This document shows positions 1 through 6,143 of a stretch of 11,503 nt of DNA, piece by piece. The first letter of the stretch is position 1; each line of letters opens with the position of its first letter. The position numbers and the translations under genes are program-made. Source of the stretch: Candidatus Zixiibacteriota bacterium. Its GTDB lineage: Bacteria > Zixibacteria > MSB-5A5 > SM1-73. The stretch lies in contig JAGMFA010000065.1 in the NCBI GenBank assembly GCA_023127875.1, positions 1 through 11,503 on the forward strand, in the 5' to 3' direction. The notes under the pieces are model-generated. The model made no database searches. It was given only the letters and a program-made list of their open reading frames with translations, and was not told the DNA's origin.

Positions 1-47
1 AACAGCTCCTAAAGCCTGCGGCTACCAAAACACATATATTTCTCGTT

Positions 48-100
48 GCGTCGGGAGCTTCTCCTGACGCTCGGATCGTGTCAGGACTAGGTCCTGACAC
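48..100. repeat. Two tandem palindromes of a dispersed repeat family
   Basis: Two adjacent hairpins are visible. The first, 48-70, has arms GCGTCGGGAG and CTCCTGACGC (one wobble) around a 3-nt loop. The second, 78-100, has perfect 10-bp arms GTGTCAGGAC and GTCCTGACAC around TAG. The same arm sequences recur at 5931-5943, 6085-6094 and 6103-6127, often next to GTTG/CAAC, so this is a dispersed repeat family rather than a gene-specific operator. An in-frame GTG at 78 lies inside the second palindrome and is therefore an unlikely start for the downstream gene. Confidence 0.8.
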
Positions 101-140
101 AACTTTGAATTTAAGAGTATCTTCAGTCAATTGGGATACG

Positions 141-1061
141 ATGACAAACAAAAAAGACAGCAACTATCTTCTGGTGGATAAAGCTACTTTGATTTACATG
201 GCGGCTTTGAGCCTTGTAATATTGATCTTTCATGCTAATCTCTCCAACTGGATAACTTATATAGCTTTTAATCTGGGCATTTGTGTGGCGGTGGTTCTTA
301 TGGCGCATGGGTTGAATCATAAGGCCAGCCAGTGGACATTCTTTTTCCGCCACTGGTATCCTCTGCTATTCTTTATCCTGCTTTATGAAGAGACCAGACA
401 TTTAGTTCACCTGATTTTCCCCCAAATTTTCGATCCTCTGATCAACCGGTTGGAGATGGCGCTTTTTGGTGTCTACCCAACCGTGTGGATGCAGAAATTC
501 ATCTGTTTGGGCTTGAACGAATATCTGATGTTTTCCTATTGTTTTTATTATTTTCTTCTGGCGGTTTTGGGGGTGGGGCTTTTCTTCAGCAATAAGATCA
601 AAGAATTCGATGATCTTCTTTTCACTTCAGCAGTAGCTTTCTATATTTCATATTTGGGATTTTTATTTTTTCCGGTGGAGGGTCCCCGATTCGCCCTGGC
701 AAGTATCCATCAGGTGGAGATAAACGGTGGTTTTTTTACCTCTCTGGCCCAGGGTTTGATAGGCATAGCGGGAATTCAAGGGGCAGCCATGCCCAGTTCT
801 CATGTGGCGGTGGCGCTGGTGGTTGTGGTATATGCCAGAAGGCATCATCGTCTCTTATATTATTTGCTTTCCCCTTTGGTGGCAAGCCTTCTGGTTGCCA
901 CGGTCTATGGTCGCTTCCATTATGTTTCTGATGTGGTGGCCGGGCTTCTGGTGGGAGTGGGAAGCATCCTTTTATGCGATAGACTGCTCAAGAAGAGCAC
1001 CATGCCAAGTCAAGAAATGGTGGAAAAAGAAATTTCGCTTGACTTAGCCAGATCGGACTGA
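141..1061 (+). CDS. Aur1-like PAP2 superfamily membrane phosphatase / phosphotransferase
   Basis: A 306-residue integral membrane protein of the PAP2 superfamily, PAP2_3 (fungal Aur1/inositolphosphotransferase-like) branch. It is very hydrophobic, with about six or more membrane segments. The conserved motifs sit near the C-terminus: FFPVEGPR at about residues 176-183, AAMPSSH ending at H221, and GRFHYVSD with R258, H260 and D264. By family knowledge H260 is the phosphorylated nucleophile, H221 the general acid and D264 its partner. The start is set at ATG 141, not the in-frame GTG at 78, because the 21 extra codons read through a palindromic repeat. The gene lies 67 bp before a CDP-alcohol phosphatidyltransferase and upstream of inositol-phosphate synthase. 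I infer that it dephosphorylates phosphatidylinositol phosphate, or moves an inositol-phosphate headgroup to another lipid as Aur1 does. The substrate cannot be settled from sequence, and generic lipid phosphatase activity is the fallback. Confidence 0.85.
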   Translation: MTNKKDSNYLLVDKATLIYMAALSLVILIFHANLSNWITYIAFNLGICVAVVLMAHGLNHKASQWTFFFRHWYPLLFFILLYEETRHLVHLIFPQIFDPLINRLEMALFGVYPTVWMQKFICLGLNEYLMFSYCFYYFLLAVLGVGLFFSNKIKEFDDLLFTSAVAFYISYLGFLFFPVEGPRFALASIHQVEINGGFFTSLAQGLIGIAGIQGAAMPSSHVAVALVVVVYARRHHRLLYYLLSPLVASLLVATVYGRFHYVSDVVAGLLVGVGSILLCDRLLKKSTMPSQEMVEKEISLDLARSD

Positions 1062-1128
1062 TATTATAAGAGGTAAAACAATCGAGAGGTTTTGATCTTA
1101 GAGTTAGAAATGTGCGGAAATCCATGAT

Positions 1129-1755
1129 ATGATAGAGCTTAAACTTTTAAACAAGCACTGGGTCAACGGTTTTGCGACGGTGATCGAGCCCATCGCCAGG
1201 TTTTTGATAAACCTGAGGGTCCATCCACACGTTATTACTTTCTCTGGTTTGGCGATCAGCATCTTGGCTTTCAACTTTTATCGGCAAGGGTATTTTTTTT
1301 CCGCTGGAGTGATGGTGGTGCTGGCGGGCGTCTGTGATGTGTTGGACGGGAGGTTAGCCCGAGAGACCAACCGAATGTCAAAATTCGGTGCTCTTATAGA
1401 TTCCACCGTCGACAGGTATTCGGAGGTCCTGCTTTTCTTAGGCTTGGCTGTCTTTTTTTATGATAAGCATATTCACGTGGTCTACCCGATAATTTTTGCC
1501 ATCGCCGGCTCCTTTATGGTAAGCTACACCCGGGCAAGAGCAGAGGGATTGGGGATTAAGTGTAAGGTGGGACTTATGAAGAGAGAGGAGAGGATAACCT
1601 ACTTAGCTATCGGATCCCTTCTGGGTGCCATCCCTGGAATCGGGATATACATTGTGATAGCTACCATCTGGTTCATCGCCATCTTCGCCAATATCACCGT
1701 GATCCAGAGGGTGATCTTCATTCGAAATGAAATTAAGAAACTGGAAAATAAATAA
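1129..1755 (+). CDS. CDP-alcohol phosphatidyltransferase, probable phosphatidylinositol-phosphate synthase
   Basis: A 208-residue membrane enzyme carrying the full CDP-alcohol phosphatidyltransferase signature D-x2-D-G-x2-A-R-x8-G-x3-D-x3-D, with D70, D73, G74, A77, R78, G87, D91 and D95. The four aspartates hold the catalytic metals. Hydrophobic segments flank the motif, as expected of the six-helix fold. SYTRARAE (132-139) and KREER (151-155) resemble the conserved (I/S)SYIKARAE and ER segments of mycobacterial phosphatidylinositol-phosphate synthase, recalled from memory. With inositol-phosphate synthase 65 bp downstream, the likely reaction is CDP-diacylglycerol + myo-inositol phosphate giving phosphatidylinositol phosphate + CMP at the cytoplasmic membrane face. 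Alternatives are phosphatidylglycerophosphate synthase or another family member. The start at ATG 1129 has only a weak ribosome site (GGAA). An overlapping ATG at 1124 hits a stop after two codons. Confidence 0.87.
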   Translation: MIELKLLNKHWVNGFATVIEPIARFLINLRVHPHVITFSGLAISILAFNFYRQGYFFSAGVMVVLAGVCDVLDGRLARETNRMSKFGALIDSTVDRYSEVLLFLGLAVFFYDKHIHVVYPIIFAIAGSFMVSYTRARAEGLGIKCKVGLMKREERITYLAIGSLLGAIPGIGIYIVIATIWFIAIFANITVIQRVIFIRNEIKKLENK

Positions 1756-1810
1756 ATTGATTCAGGCGATAATCTATGTTTAGCCAAACCATGGACAGGT
1801 TATAGTCGAA

Positions 1811-1816
1811 AGGAGG
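1811..1816 (+). promoter_or_regulatory. Strong Shine-Dalgarno site of the inositol-phosphate synthase gene
   Basis: AGGAGG lies 4 nt before ATG 1821, within the run AAAGGAGGAGAT. It is the strongest ribosome binding site in the window, fixes the start of the synthase, and suggests this gene is translated well compared with the two genes upstream, whose sites are weak. Confidence 0.8.
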
Positions 1817-1820
1817 AGAT

Positions 1821-2945
1821 ATGGATAAGGTTAGGGTTGCAATAATCGGCGTGGGGAATTGTGCCTCCTCTTTCGTGCAAGGGGTGGAATATTATAAGAA
1901 TGCAAAGGAAAAAGATTTTGTCCCCGGATTGATGCACGTCAATTTAGGGGGGTATCACATAAAAGATATCGAGTTTTCTGCCGCCTTTGATATTGATAAA
2001 AACAAAGTAGGAAAGGATCTTTCCGAAGCCATCTTCACCTATCCCAACAACACATATAAATTCTCTTCGGTGCCTCGTTTAGGGATTCCGGTCCACCGGG
2101 GGATGACCCATGATGGATTAGGAGAGTATCTTTCCAAGATAATTCAAAAAGCTCCCGGTCCTACCGCAGATATAGTTAAGATACTCAAGGAAACTAAAAC
2201 GGATGTGGTGGTCAGCTATCTTCCGGTGGGAAGTGAGGAGGCAACAAAATGGTATGTAGAACAGGTTTTGGACGCTGGCTGTGGCTTCGTCAACTGTATC
2301 CCGGTCTTCATCGCCAGGGAAAAATACTGGCATAAGCGTTTCATCGATCGAGGCCTGCCGGTGATCGGCGACGATATCAAATCACAGGTGGGAGCCACCA
2401 TTGCCCACCGGGTCTTGACCAGGCTTTTCCGGGAAAGAGGAGTGAAGCTGGAGAGAACCTCCCAACTCAACGTTGGGGGAAACACTGACTTTTTGAATAT
2501 GCTGGAGCGTTCCCGGCTGGAATCCAAGAAGATTTCCAAGACCAATGCGGTTACCTCACAACTGGATTACGATATAGGTGCTACCAATGTGCACATTGGA
2601 CCCTCCGATTATGTGGCCTGGCTGACTGATCGGAAATGGGCTTACATACGGATGGAGGGGCGAACCTTCGGTGATGTCCCCTTGAATGTGGAGTTTAAAT
2701 TAGAGGTATGGGACTCTCCCAACTCCGCCGGAGTGGTGATAGATGCGGTGAGATGCTGCAAATTGGCATTAAATCACAAGCTCTCCGGAGCCATGGATGC
2801 TCCATCTTCCTATTTCATGAAGTCGCCGCCCAAGCAATATACTGATGAAGAAGCCCGCATTCTAACAGAAGAGTTTATTCAAAAACATAGAAAAAAAGTA
2901 AAAAGGGTGGCGTCTTTGAAGAATAAGAGAGCGGTGAAAAGATAG
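1821..2945 (+). CDS. ino1: myo-inositol-1-phosphate synthase (short bacterial/archaeal form)
   Basis: A 374-residue, soluble, NAD-dependent isomerase converting D-glucose 6-phosphate to 1D-myo-inositol 3-phosphate (= L-myo-inositol 1-phosphate). The N-terminal Rossmann motif [11 protein letters not shown] spans residues 6-16. GDDIKSQ at 183-189 carries the conserved lysine K187, followed by [17 protein letters not shown] (216-225), [16 protein letters not shown] and [14 protein letters not shown] are family hallmarks. The length matches the actinobacterial/archaeal short form (about 360-390 residues), not the eukaryotic form of more than 500. The C-terminus ends in a lysine/arginine-rich tail (about 353-374) that may be disordered. 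It is the last gene of the putative inositol-lipid unit, with a terminator just downstream. Family assignment is very secure. Confidence 0.96.
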   Translation: MDKVRVAIIGVGNCASSFVQGVEYYKNAKEKDFVPGLMHVNLGGYHIKDIEFSAAFDIDKNKVGKDLSEAIFTYPNNTYKFSSVPRLGIPVHRGMTHDGLGEYLSKIIQKAPGPTADIVKILKETKTDVVVSYLPVGSEEATKWYVEQVLDAGCGFVNCIPVFIAREKYWHKRFIDRGLPVIGDDIKSQVGATIAHRVLTRLFRERGVKLERTSQLNVGGNTDFLNMLERSRLESKKISKTNAVTSQLDYDIGATNVHIGPSDYVAWLTDRKWAYIRMEGRTFGDVPLNVEFKLEVWDSPNSAGVVIDAVRCCKLALNHKLSGAMDAPSSYFMKSPPKQYTDEEARILTEEFIQKHRKKVKRVASLKNKRAVKR

Positions 2946-2977
2946 AACTCCTTTGAAAAATAGCTGAAGTATTTTGG

Positions 2978-3015
2978 AGAGGTGGTTGAAATCTTACACC
3001 ACCTCTTTATTTTCT
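2978..3015 (+). terminator. Intrinsic terminator after ino1
   Basis: Perfect 9-bp arms AGAGGTGGT (2978-2986) and ACCACCTCT (2998-3006) enclose an 11-nt loop and are followed by the T-rich run TTATTTTCT. It sits 32 bp after the ino1 stop, so the three inositol-lipid genes probably end one transcript here. Confidence 0.8.
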
Positions 3016-3044
3016 CTGGTAGCTTTTGATCTTGAGATTGGGAC

Positions 3045-3692
3045 ATGGCTGGATTTTTCATAACTTTTGAAGGGATAGACTTCTGTGGCAAGACTACCCA
3101 GGCGCGAAGGCTTGGCTCCTACCTCCGAAGAAAAAGTTATAAGGTTCTTCTGGTAAGGGAACCGGGAGGAGATAGGATAGCGGAAAGAATTAGAAAAATA
3201 CTGTTGAGTAGAAAAAATTCAGAGATGACTGCCTTAACCGAGCTTTTGCTGTATGAAGCCGCCAGATCTCAACTTACCGAGATGGTGATTTTGCCCGCCT
3301 TAAAACAGGGCAAAGTGGTTATCTGTGATAGATACTCAGACTCTTCCTTAGCCTATCAGGGCTATGGGCGGGGTCTAAACAAGAAAATGATAAAACACTT
3401 AAACCATATCTCCACATTCGGGCTTTTGCCTGACTTGACCATACTTTTAGATGTACCGGTTAAGACGTCTTTTAAAAGAAGAAAGAAGGAGAATAGAAAA
3501 AAAGATCGTCTGGAAAGGGAAAGATTTGAATTTCATCAGAGGATAAGGGAGGGGTTTAAAAGCATTGCCCGGCAGAACAGAAAAAGAATAAAAGTGGTGG
3601 ATGGGACTGAGAATATAGACAAAACCTGGCAAAAGGTGAGAAAGGTGGTGGATTCTTTTTTGAGTAAATCAAACAGGTCAAAAGTTAAATGA
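3045..3692 (+). CDS. tmk: Thymidylate kinase (dTMP kinase)
   Basis: A 215-residue cytosolic kinase phosphorylating dTMP to dTDP with ATP, needed for dTTP supply. The P-loop is GIDFCGKTT at residues 10-18, with F13 and C14 where most family members have small residues, but G15, K16 and T17 are intact. REPGG at 38-42 and the DRY motif at 95-97, followed by SDSSLAYQGYGRGL, are diagnostic. The LID region carries DRLE at 154-157 within an unusually lysine/arginine-rich stretch (about 144-160). Length matches the family (about 200-215). The start at ATG 3045 lies just after the ino1 terminator and has only a weak ribosome site. The basic C-terminal end has no recognisable domain. Confidence 0.95.
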   Translation: MAGFFITFEGIDFCGKTTQARRLGSYLRRKSYKVLLVREPGGDRIAERIRKILLSRKNSEMTALTELLLYEAARSQLTEMVILPALKQGKVVICDRYSDSSLAYQGYGRGLNKKMIKHLNHISTFGLLPDLTILLDVPVKTSFKRRKKENRKKDRLERERFEFHQRIREGFKSIARQNRKRIKVVDGTENIDKTWQKVRKVVDSFLSKSNRSKVK

Positions 3693-3696
3693 GGTA

Positions 3697-3791
3697 GATA
3701 AATCGAGCGTGGATGCTGGATTTATCGCGTTGTGTTGGGGCAGGGGCTCGTCCTGAAGGCTCGCCCTGAAGGGTTAAACCCCTGCCCCAAC
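3697..3791. repeat. Palindromic repeats after tmk
   Basis: GATAAATC (3697-3704) is inverted at 3719-3726. A perfect 13-bp arm GTTGGGGCAGGGG (3734-3746) pairs with CCCCTGCCCCAAC (3779-3791). The loop between the latter arms contains two CCTGAAGG-like units. There is no T-tract after the second hairpin, so it looks like a dispersed palindromic element rather than a terminator. Confidence 0.7.
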
Positions 3792-3803
3792 CAGAGCTTC
3801 AAC

Positions 3804-3904
3804 TTTTGTAGTTGCCCAATTCATTGGGCGTTTTTTAAAGGCTCGATCCTTCGACAGGCTCAGGATGGTGAGCTTGACGAACCATAAATCGAGCAACTAC
3901 AAAA
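3804..3904. repeat. Nested inverted-repeat element of about 100 bp
   Basis: The outer 12-bp arms TTTTGTAGTTGC (3804-3815) and GCAACTACAAAA (3893-3904) are perfect complements. Inside are GCTCGAT (3841-3847) paired with ATCGAGC (3888-3894), the GCCCAAT/ATTGGGC hairpin (3814-3829), and an imperfect palindrome built from TTCGACAGGCTCA and TGAGCTTGACGAA. The string ATAAATCGAGC also occurs directly at 3698-3708 and 3884-3894. The architecture is that of a small non-autonomous element or a REP-type unit; no coding sequence is present. Confidence 0.75.
3814..3836 (+). terminator. Terminator-like hairpin with T-run between tmk and ctp
   Basis: GCCCAAT and ATTGGGC form a 7-bp stem with a very short loop, followed directly by G and six T residues (3831-3836). 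It has the form of an intrinsic terminator and could end the tmk transcript, although it lies inside a larger repeat element, so its role is uncertain. Confidence 0.5.
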
Positions 3905-4021
3905 ACAATGCAATTTAGGGTGGTGTTTACTTTATAGGACATTGGGATGAAAAATTTTCAGTCGTAACAACTAAATTTAAAATGATCTAAATAGAATGAG
4001 CAAAATCTCTGGAGGTTGATA

Positions 4022-5704
4022 ATGCTGGGAGAATACATAAAAATCAAAAAAGGTGCCCTGTTTTTTGTGGTTGCCATAATCGGGCTTTTGATCGGGGGGC
4101 TGGTTTATGCCTTGACCGACAATCTTTACGCAAATTTAGAGGAATTCAGTCAGGTGGCTTCGGTAGTAAACTCCCACTATATGGAGGACATCGATTCTGA
4201 GGATTTGATTAAAGCTGGAATTAAGGGAATGCTGGGTATTCTGGATCCATACTCGGAGTATCTGGATCCAAAACAGTATCATGCCCTGCTGGAGGACACT
4301 CACGGTCAGTTTGAGGGATTGGGGATAGAGATTGCCATCAAGGACGAATGGCTTACAGTCATCTCCCCCTTGGAGGACACCCCGGCTGAGCGAATGGGAA
4401 TTCAAGCAGGGGACCGGATTACAAAGATTGAAAGTGCCTCCACTGAAGGCATCACCGTGGAGGAAGCGGTAAAAAAACTCAGGGGAAAGAAGGGGACCGT
4501 GGTTAATATCACCATTGAAAGGGAAGGGATCGGTGAACCAATGGAGTACGCTATCGAAAGAGACGTGATCTCCATAAGAGCAGTCCCCTATTATGGCGTA
4601 GCTGGTGAAGGAATCGGCTACGTCAGGCTGAATCGTTTCTCCGATATTTCGGCCGACGAACTCAGGGAGGCGGTAAGTGAGCTTCTGCGAGAAAACATCA
4701 AAGGCTTGATTCTGGACCTGCGGGGAAATCCGGGTGGACTTCTTTCTCAAGCCGTTGCCTCCGCCAGTGTTTTCCTTGAGCCAGCCAGACTGGTGGTGGA
4801 GACTAAAGGAAAAGCGAAAAGTCAGAATAAAGAGCACTATTCATTCGGCAAACCTCTTTTTCCCGAACTTCCTTTAGCGGTGCTGGTGGATGAGGGTTCG
4901 GCATCCGGATCGGAGATCGTGGCAGGAGCCATTCAAGACTGGGATAGAGGAGTAATAATCGGAGATACCACCTTTGGAAAGGGACTGGTGCAGAGTGTGA
5001 TTAAACTGAAAGATGGTTCTGGTTTAAAGCTAAGCACTGCCAAGTATTATATCCCCTCTGGGAGAAGCATTCAAAAACCAGAGAATTTAAAGAGCAGTGT
5101 AACTTCAATGGAGGAGAATTCAGAGGCAAAAAAGGATGAGTCGGATTCCACCCAGGAAAAACAAAAGTTTTTCACCAAGGGGGGACGGGAGGTGTATGGT
5201 GGCGGAGGAATCGCACCAGACGTGGTGGTCCACTATGAAGATCTATCGCCTTTGGAATATAATCTCTTGGCTAAGCTCTCATTTTTCGATTTCGCTGTCC
5301 ACTACACCGCCACACATTCCAAACTGCCCAGAGGTTTTGTGGTGAACGATGCCATGCTTTCTGAATTCAAACAATTTCTTAAGACCAAGGAGTTCAACTA
5401 TCAGACCTCATCCGAGCTGGAGCTGGAAAAACTGAAGGAGGCGGTGACCGAAGAGGAAAGATCCGAGGCGGTAAATCAGCAAATAGCCGAATTGGAAAAG
5501 CTTTTAAAGGCGGAAAAGGAAAATGATTTTGCTAAACCCAGGGAGTATCTAAAATCCGAAATAAAGGAAAACATTTTAGTCAAGCTTTACGGGCAAAACG
5601 CCAAGTATGAGGGAGTGTGGTTTAAACACCACCCCCAGATCAAAAAGGCGATTGAGATTCTGTCCAATCCGGAGGAGTATAAGGAATTGCTTACTTCAAA
5701 ATGA
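4022..5704 (+). CDS. Membrane-anchored S41 C-terminal processing protease (CtpA type)
   Basis: A 560-residue serine protease of MEROPS family S41A, likely anchored in the inner membrane and facing the periplasm. A single N-terminal membrane segment spans about 11-31 after a basic KIKK end. A PDZ domain (about 90-160, with SPLEDTPAERMGIQAGD) precedes the protease core. The active site is intact: S295 in GSASGSE, K320 in TTFGKG and Q324, with the same 25- and 4-residue spacings as known CtpA/CtpB enzymes. A charged, low-complexity insert lies at about 360-385, before GGRxVYGGGGIAPDV. About 160 residues follow to the C-terminus, rich in lysine and glutamate and probably helical. ATG 4022 is chosen because GGAGG (4011-4015) sits 6 nt upstream; the in-frame TTG 4016 is too close to it. 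The exact substrate is unknown; the family trims or degrades exported proteins. Confidence 0.94.
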   Translation: MLGEYIKIKKGALFFVVAIIGLLIGGLVYALTDNLYANLEEFSQVASVVNSHYMEDIDSEDLIKAGIKGMLGILDPYSEYLDPKQYHALLEDTHGQFEGLGIEIAIKDEWLTVISPLEDTPAERMGIQAGDRITKIESASTEGITVEEAVKKLRGKKGTVVNITIEREGIGEPMEYAIERDVISIRAVPYYGVAGEGIGYVRLNRFSDISADELREAVSELLRENIKGLILDLRGNPGGLLSQAVASASVFLEPARLVVETKGKAKSQNKEHYSFGKPLFPELPLAVLVDEGSASGSEIVAGAIQDWDRGVIIGDTTFGKGLVQSVIKLKDGSGLKLSTAKYYIPSGRSIQKPENLKSSVTSMEENSEAKKDESDSTQEKQKFFTKGGREVYGGGGIAPDVVVHYEDLSPLEYNLLAKLSFFDFAVHYTATHSKLPRGFVVNDAMLSEFKQFLKTKEFNYQTSSELELEKLKEAVTEEERSEAVNQQIAELEKLLKAEKENDFAKPREYLKSEIKENILVKLYGQNAKYEGVWFKHHPQIKKAIEILSNPEEYKELLTSK

Positions 5705-5785
5705 TTGCAATATCCAACGGTTCTTTGATTTACGAAACTTTCAAGAGTATAATAAGATCATTCAGAAAAACCTCTCCCCCTTTTT

Positions 5786-5812
5786 CCCCCTCTCCATTTC
5801 ATGGAGAGGGGG
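5786..5812. repeat. Perfect 12-bp hairpin repeat
   Basis: CCCCCTCTCCAT (5786-5797) and ATGGAGAGGGGG (5801-5812) are perfectly complementary around a TTC loop. It lies about 80 bp after the protease stop, with a second purine-rich run (GGCAGGGGGTGAGG) next to it. No T-tract follows on the + strand, so it resembles a dispersed REP-like element more than a terminator, although it could stop or protect the protease mRNA. Confidence 0.7.
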
Positions 5813-5835
5813 CAGGGGGTGAGGTCCAAAATGTT

Positions 5836-5912
5836 GGTTCGGGATGCCCTCCCGTCTTGGGGGTCTTCACCACCCCGAACCCAAGCGGTCGGGGGTTAGG
5901 GAACCCCTGACC
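5836..5912. repeat. Inverted repeats between protease and TauE genes
   Basis: GGTTCGGG (5836-5843) pairs with CCCGAACC (5874-5881), and GGTCGGGGGTT (5887-5897) pairs with AACCCCTGACC (5902-5912) with one wobble and an AGGG loop. GTTGG just before and CCAAC just after could be the outer ends of one element of about 85 bp. No coding potential is visible. Confidence 0.6.
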
Positions 5913-5930
5913 AACAGTGTGAGCTTTTAT

Positions 5931-6094
5931 GTTGTGTCAGGACCTCACAGGCTGACCGAGAATTGTCATTCTGAGCCCGTAAGGGCGAAGAATCTCGCGT
6001 CTCAACCCGCATAAAACCGAGATTCTTCACTCCTCTTCGCTCCGTTCAGAATGACACTATGGGAGTTCTCGGTCACCCTGCTCAGTCCTGACAC
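5931..6094. repeat. 164-bp nested inverted repeat (MITE/REP-like)
   Basis: Four successive arms pair in nested order: TGTCAGGAC near 5935-5943 with GTCCTGACA at 6085-6093; TGACCGAGAA (5953-5962) with TTCTCGGTCA (6066-6075); TGTCATTCTGA (5964-5974) with TCAGAATGACA (6046-6056); and GAAGAATCTCG (5987-5997) with CGAGATTCTTC (6018-6028). Transcribed, it would form one long interrupted hairpin. The inner TGTCATTCTGAG...GAAGAATCTC core resembles a repeat I recall from many environmental genomes. The outer arms match the palindromes at 78-100. Confidence 0.85.
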
Positions 6095-6102
6095 CTTTTA
6101 AA

Positions 6103-6127
6103 GCGTCAGGAGAAAAGCTCCTGACGC
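6103..6127. repeat. Palindrome of the GCGTCAGGAG family just upstream of the TauE gene
   Basis: Perfect 10-bp arms GCGTCAGGAG (6103-6112) and CTCCTGACGC (6118-6127) surround a 5-nt loop. It is nearly identical to the hairpin at 48-70. The 3' arm ends 16 bp before the ATG at 6144, so the hairpin could affect translation of the exporter gene, but the dispersed copies argue for a repeat rather than a dedicated operator. Confidence 0.7.
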
Positions 6128-6143
6128 AACTAAAAAGGACAGT

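Noticed and set aside
78..140. GTG-started N-terminal extension of the PAP2 gene
   Set aside because: The extra 21 codons read through a perfect palindrome that occurs elsewhere in the window; ATG 141 starts directly before a normal hydrophilic end and first membrane helix.
3697..3904. Possible CRISPR array
   Set aside because: The repeats are different palindromes with irregular spacing, not identical direct repeats separated by uniform spacers.
4136..4837. Long minus-strand open frame (233 codons) antisense to the S41 protease
   Set aside because: The translation has no recognisable domain or ribosome site, and the + strand carries a clear protease across the same bases; it is a coding shadow.
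5701..5910. + strand open frame after the protease gene
   Set aside because: Its translation is made of palindromic repeat sequence (proline/serine/glycine runs) and overlaps the protease stop; not a gene.
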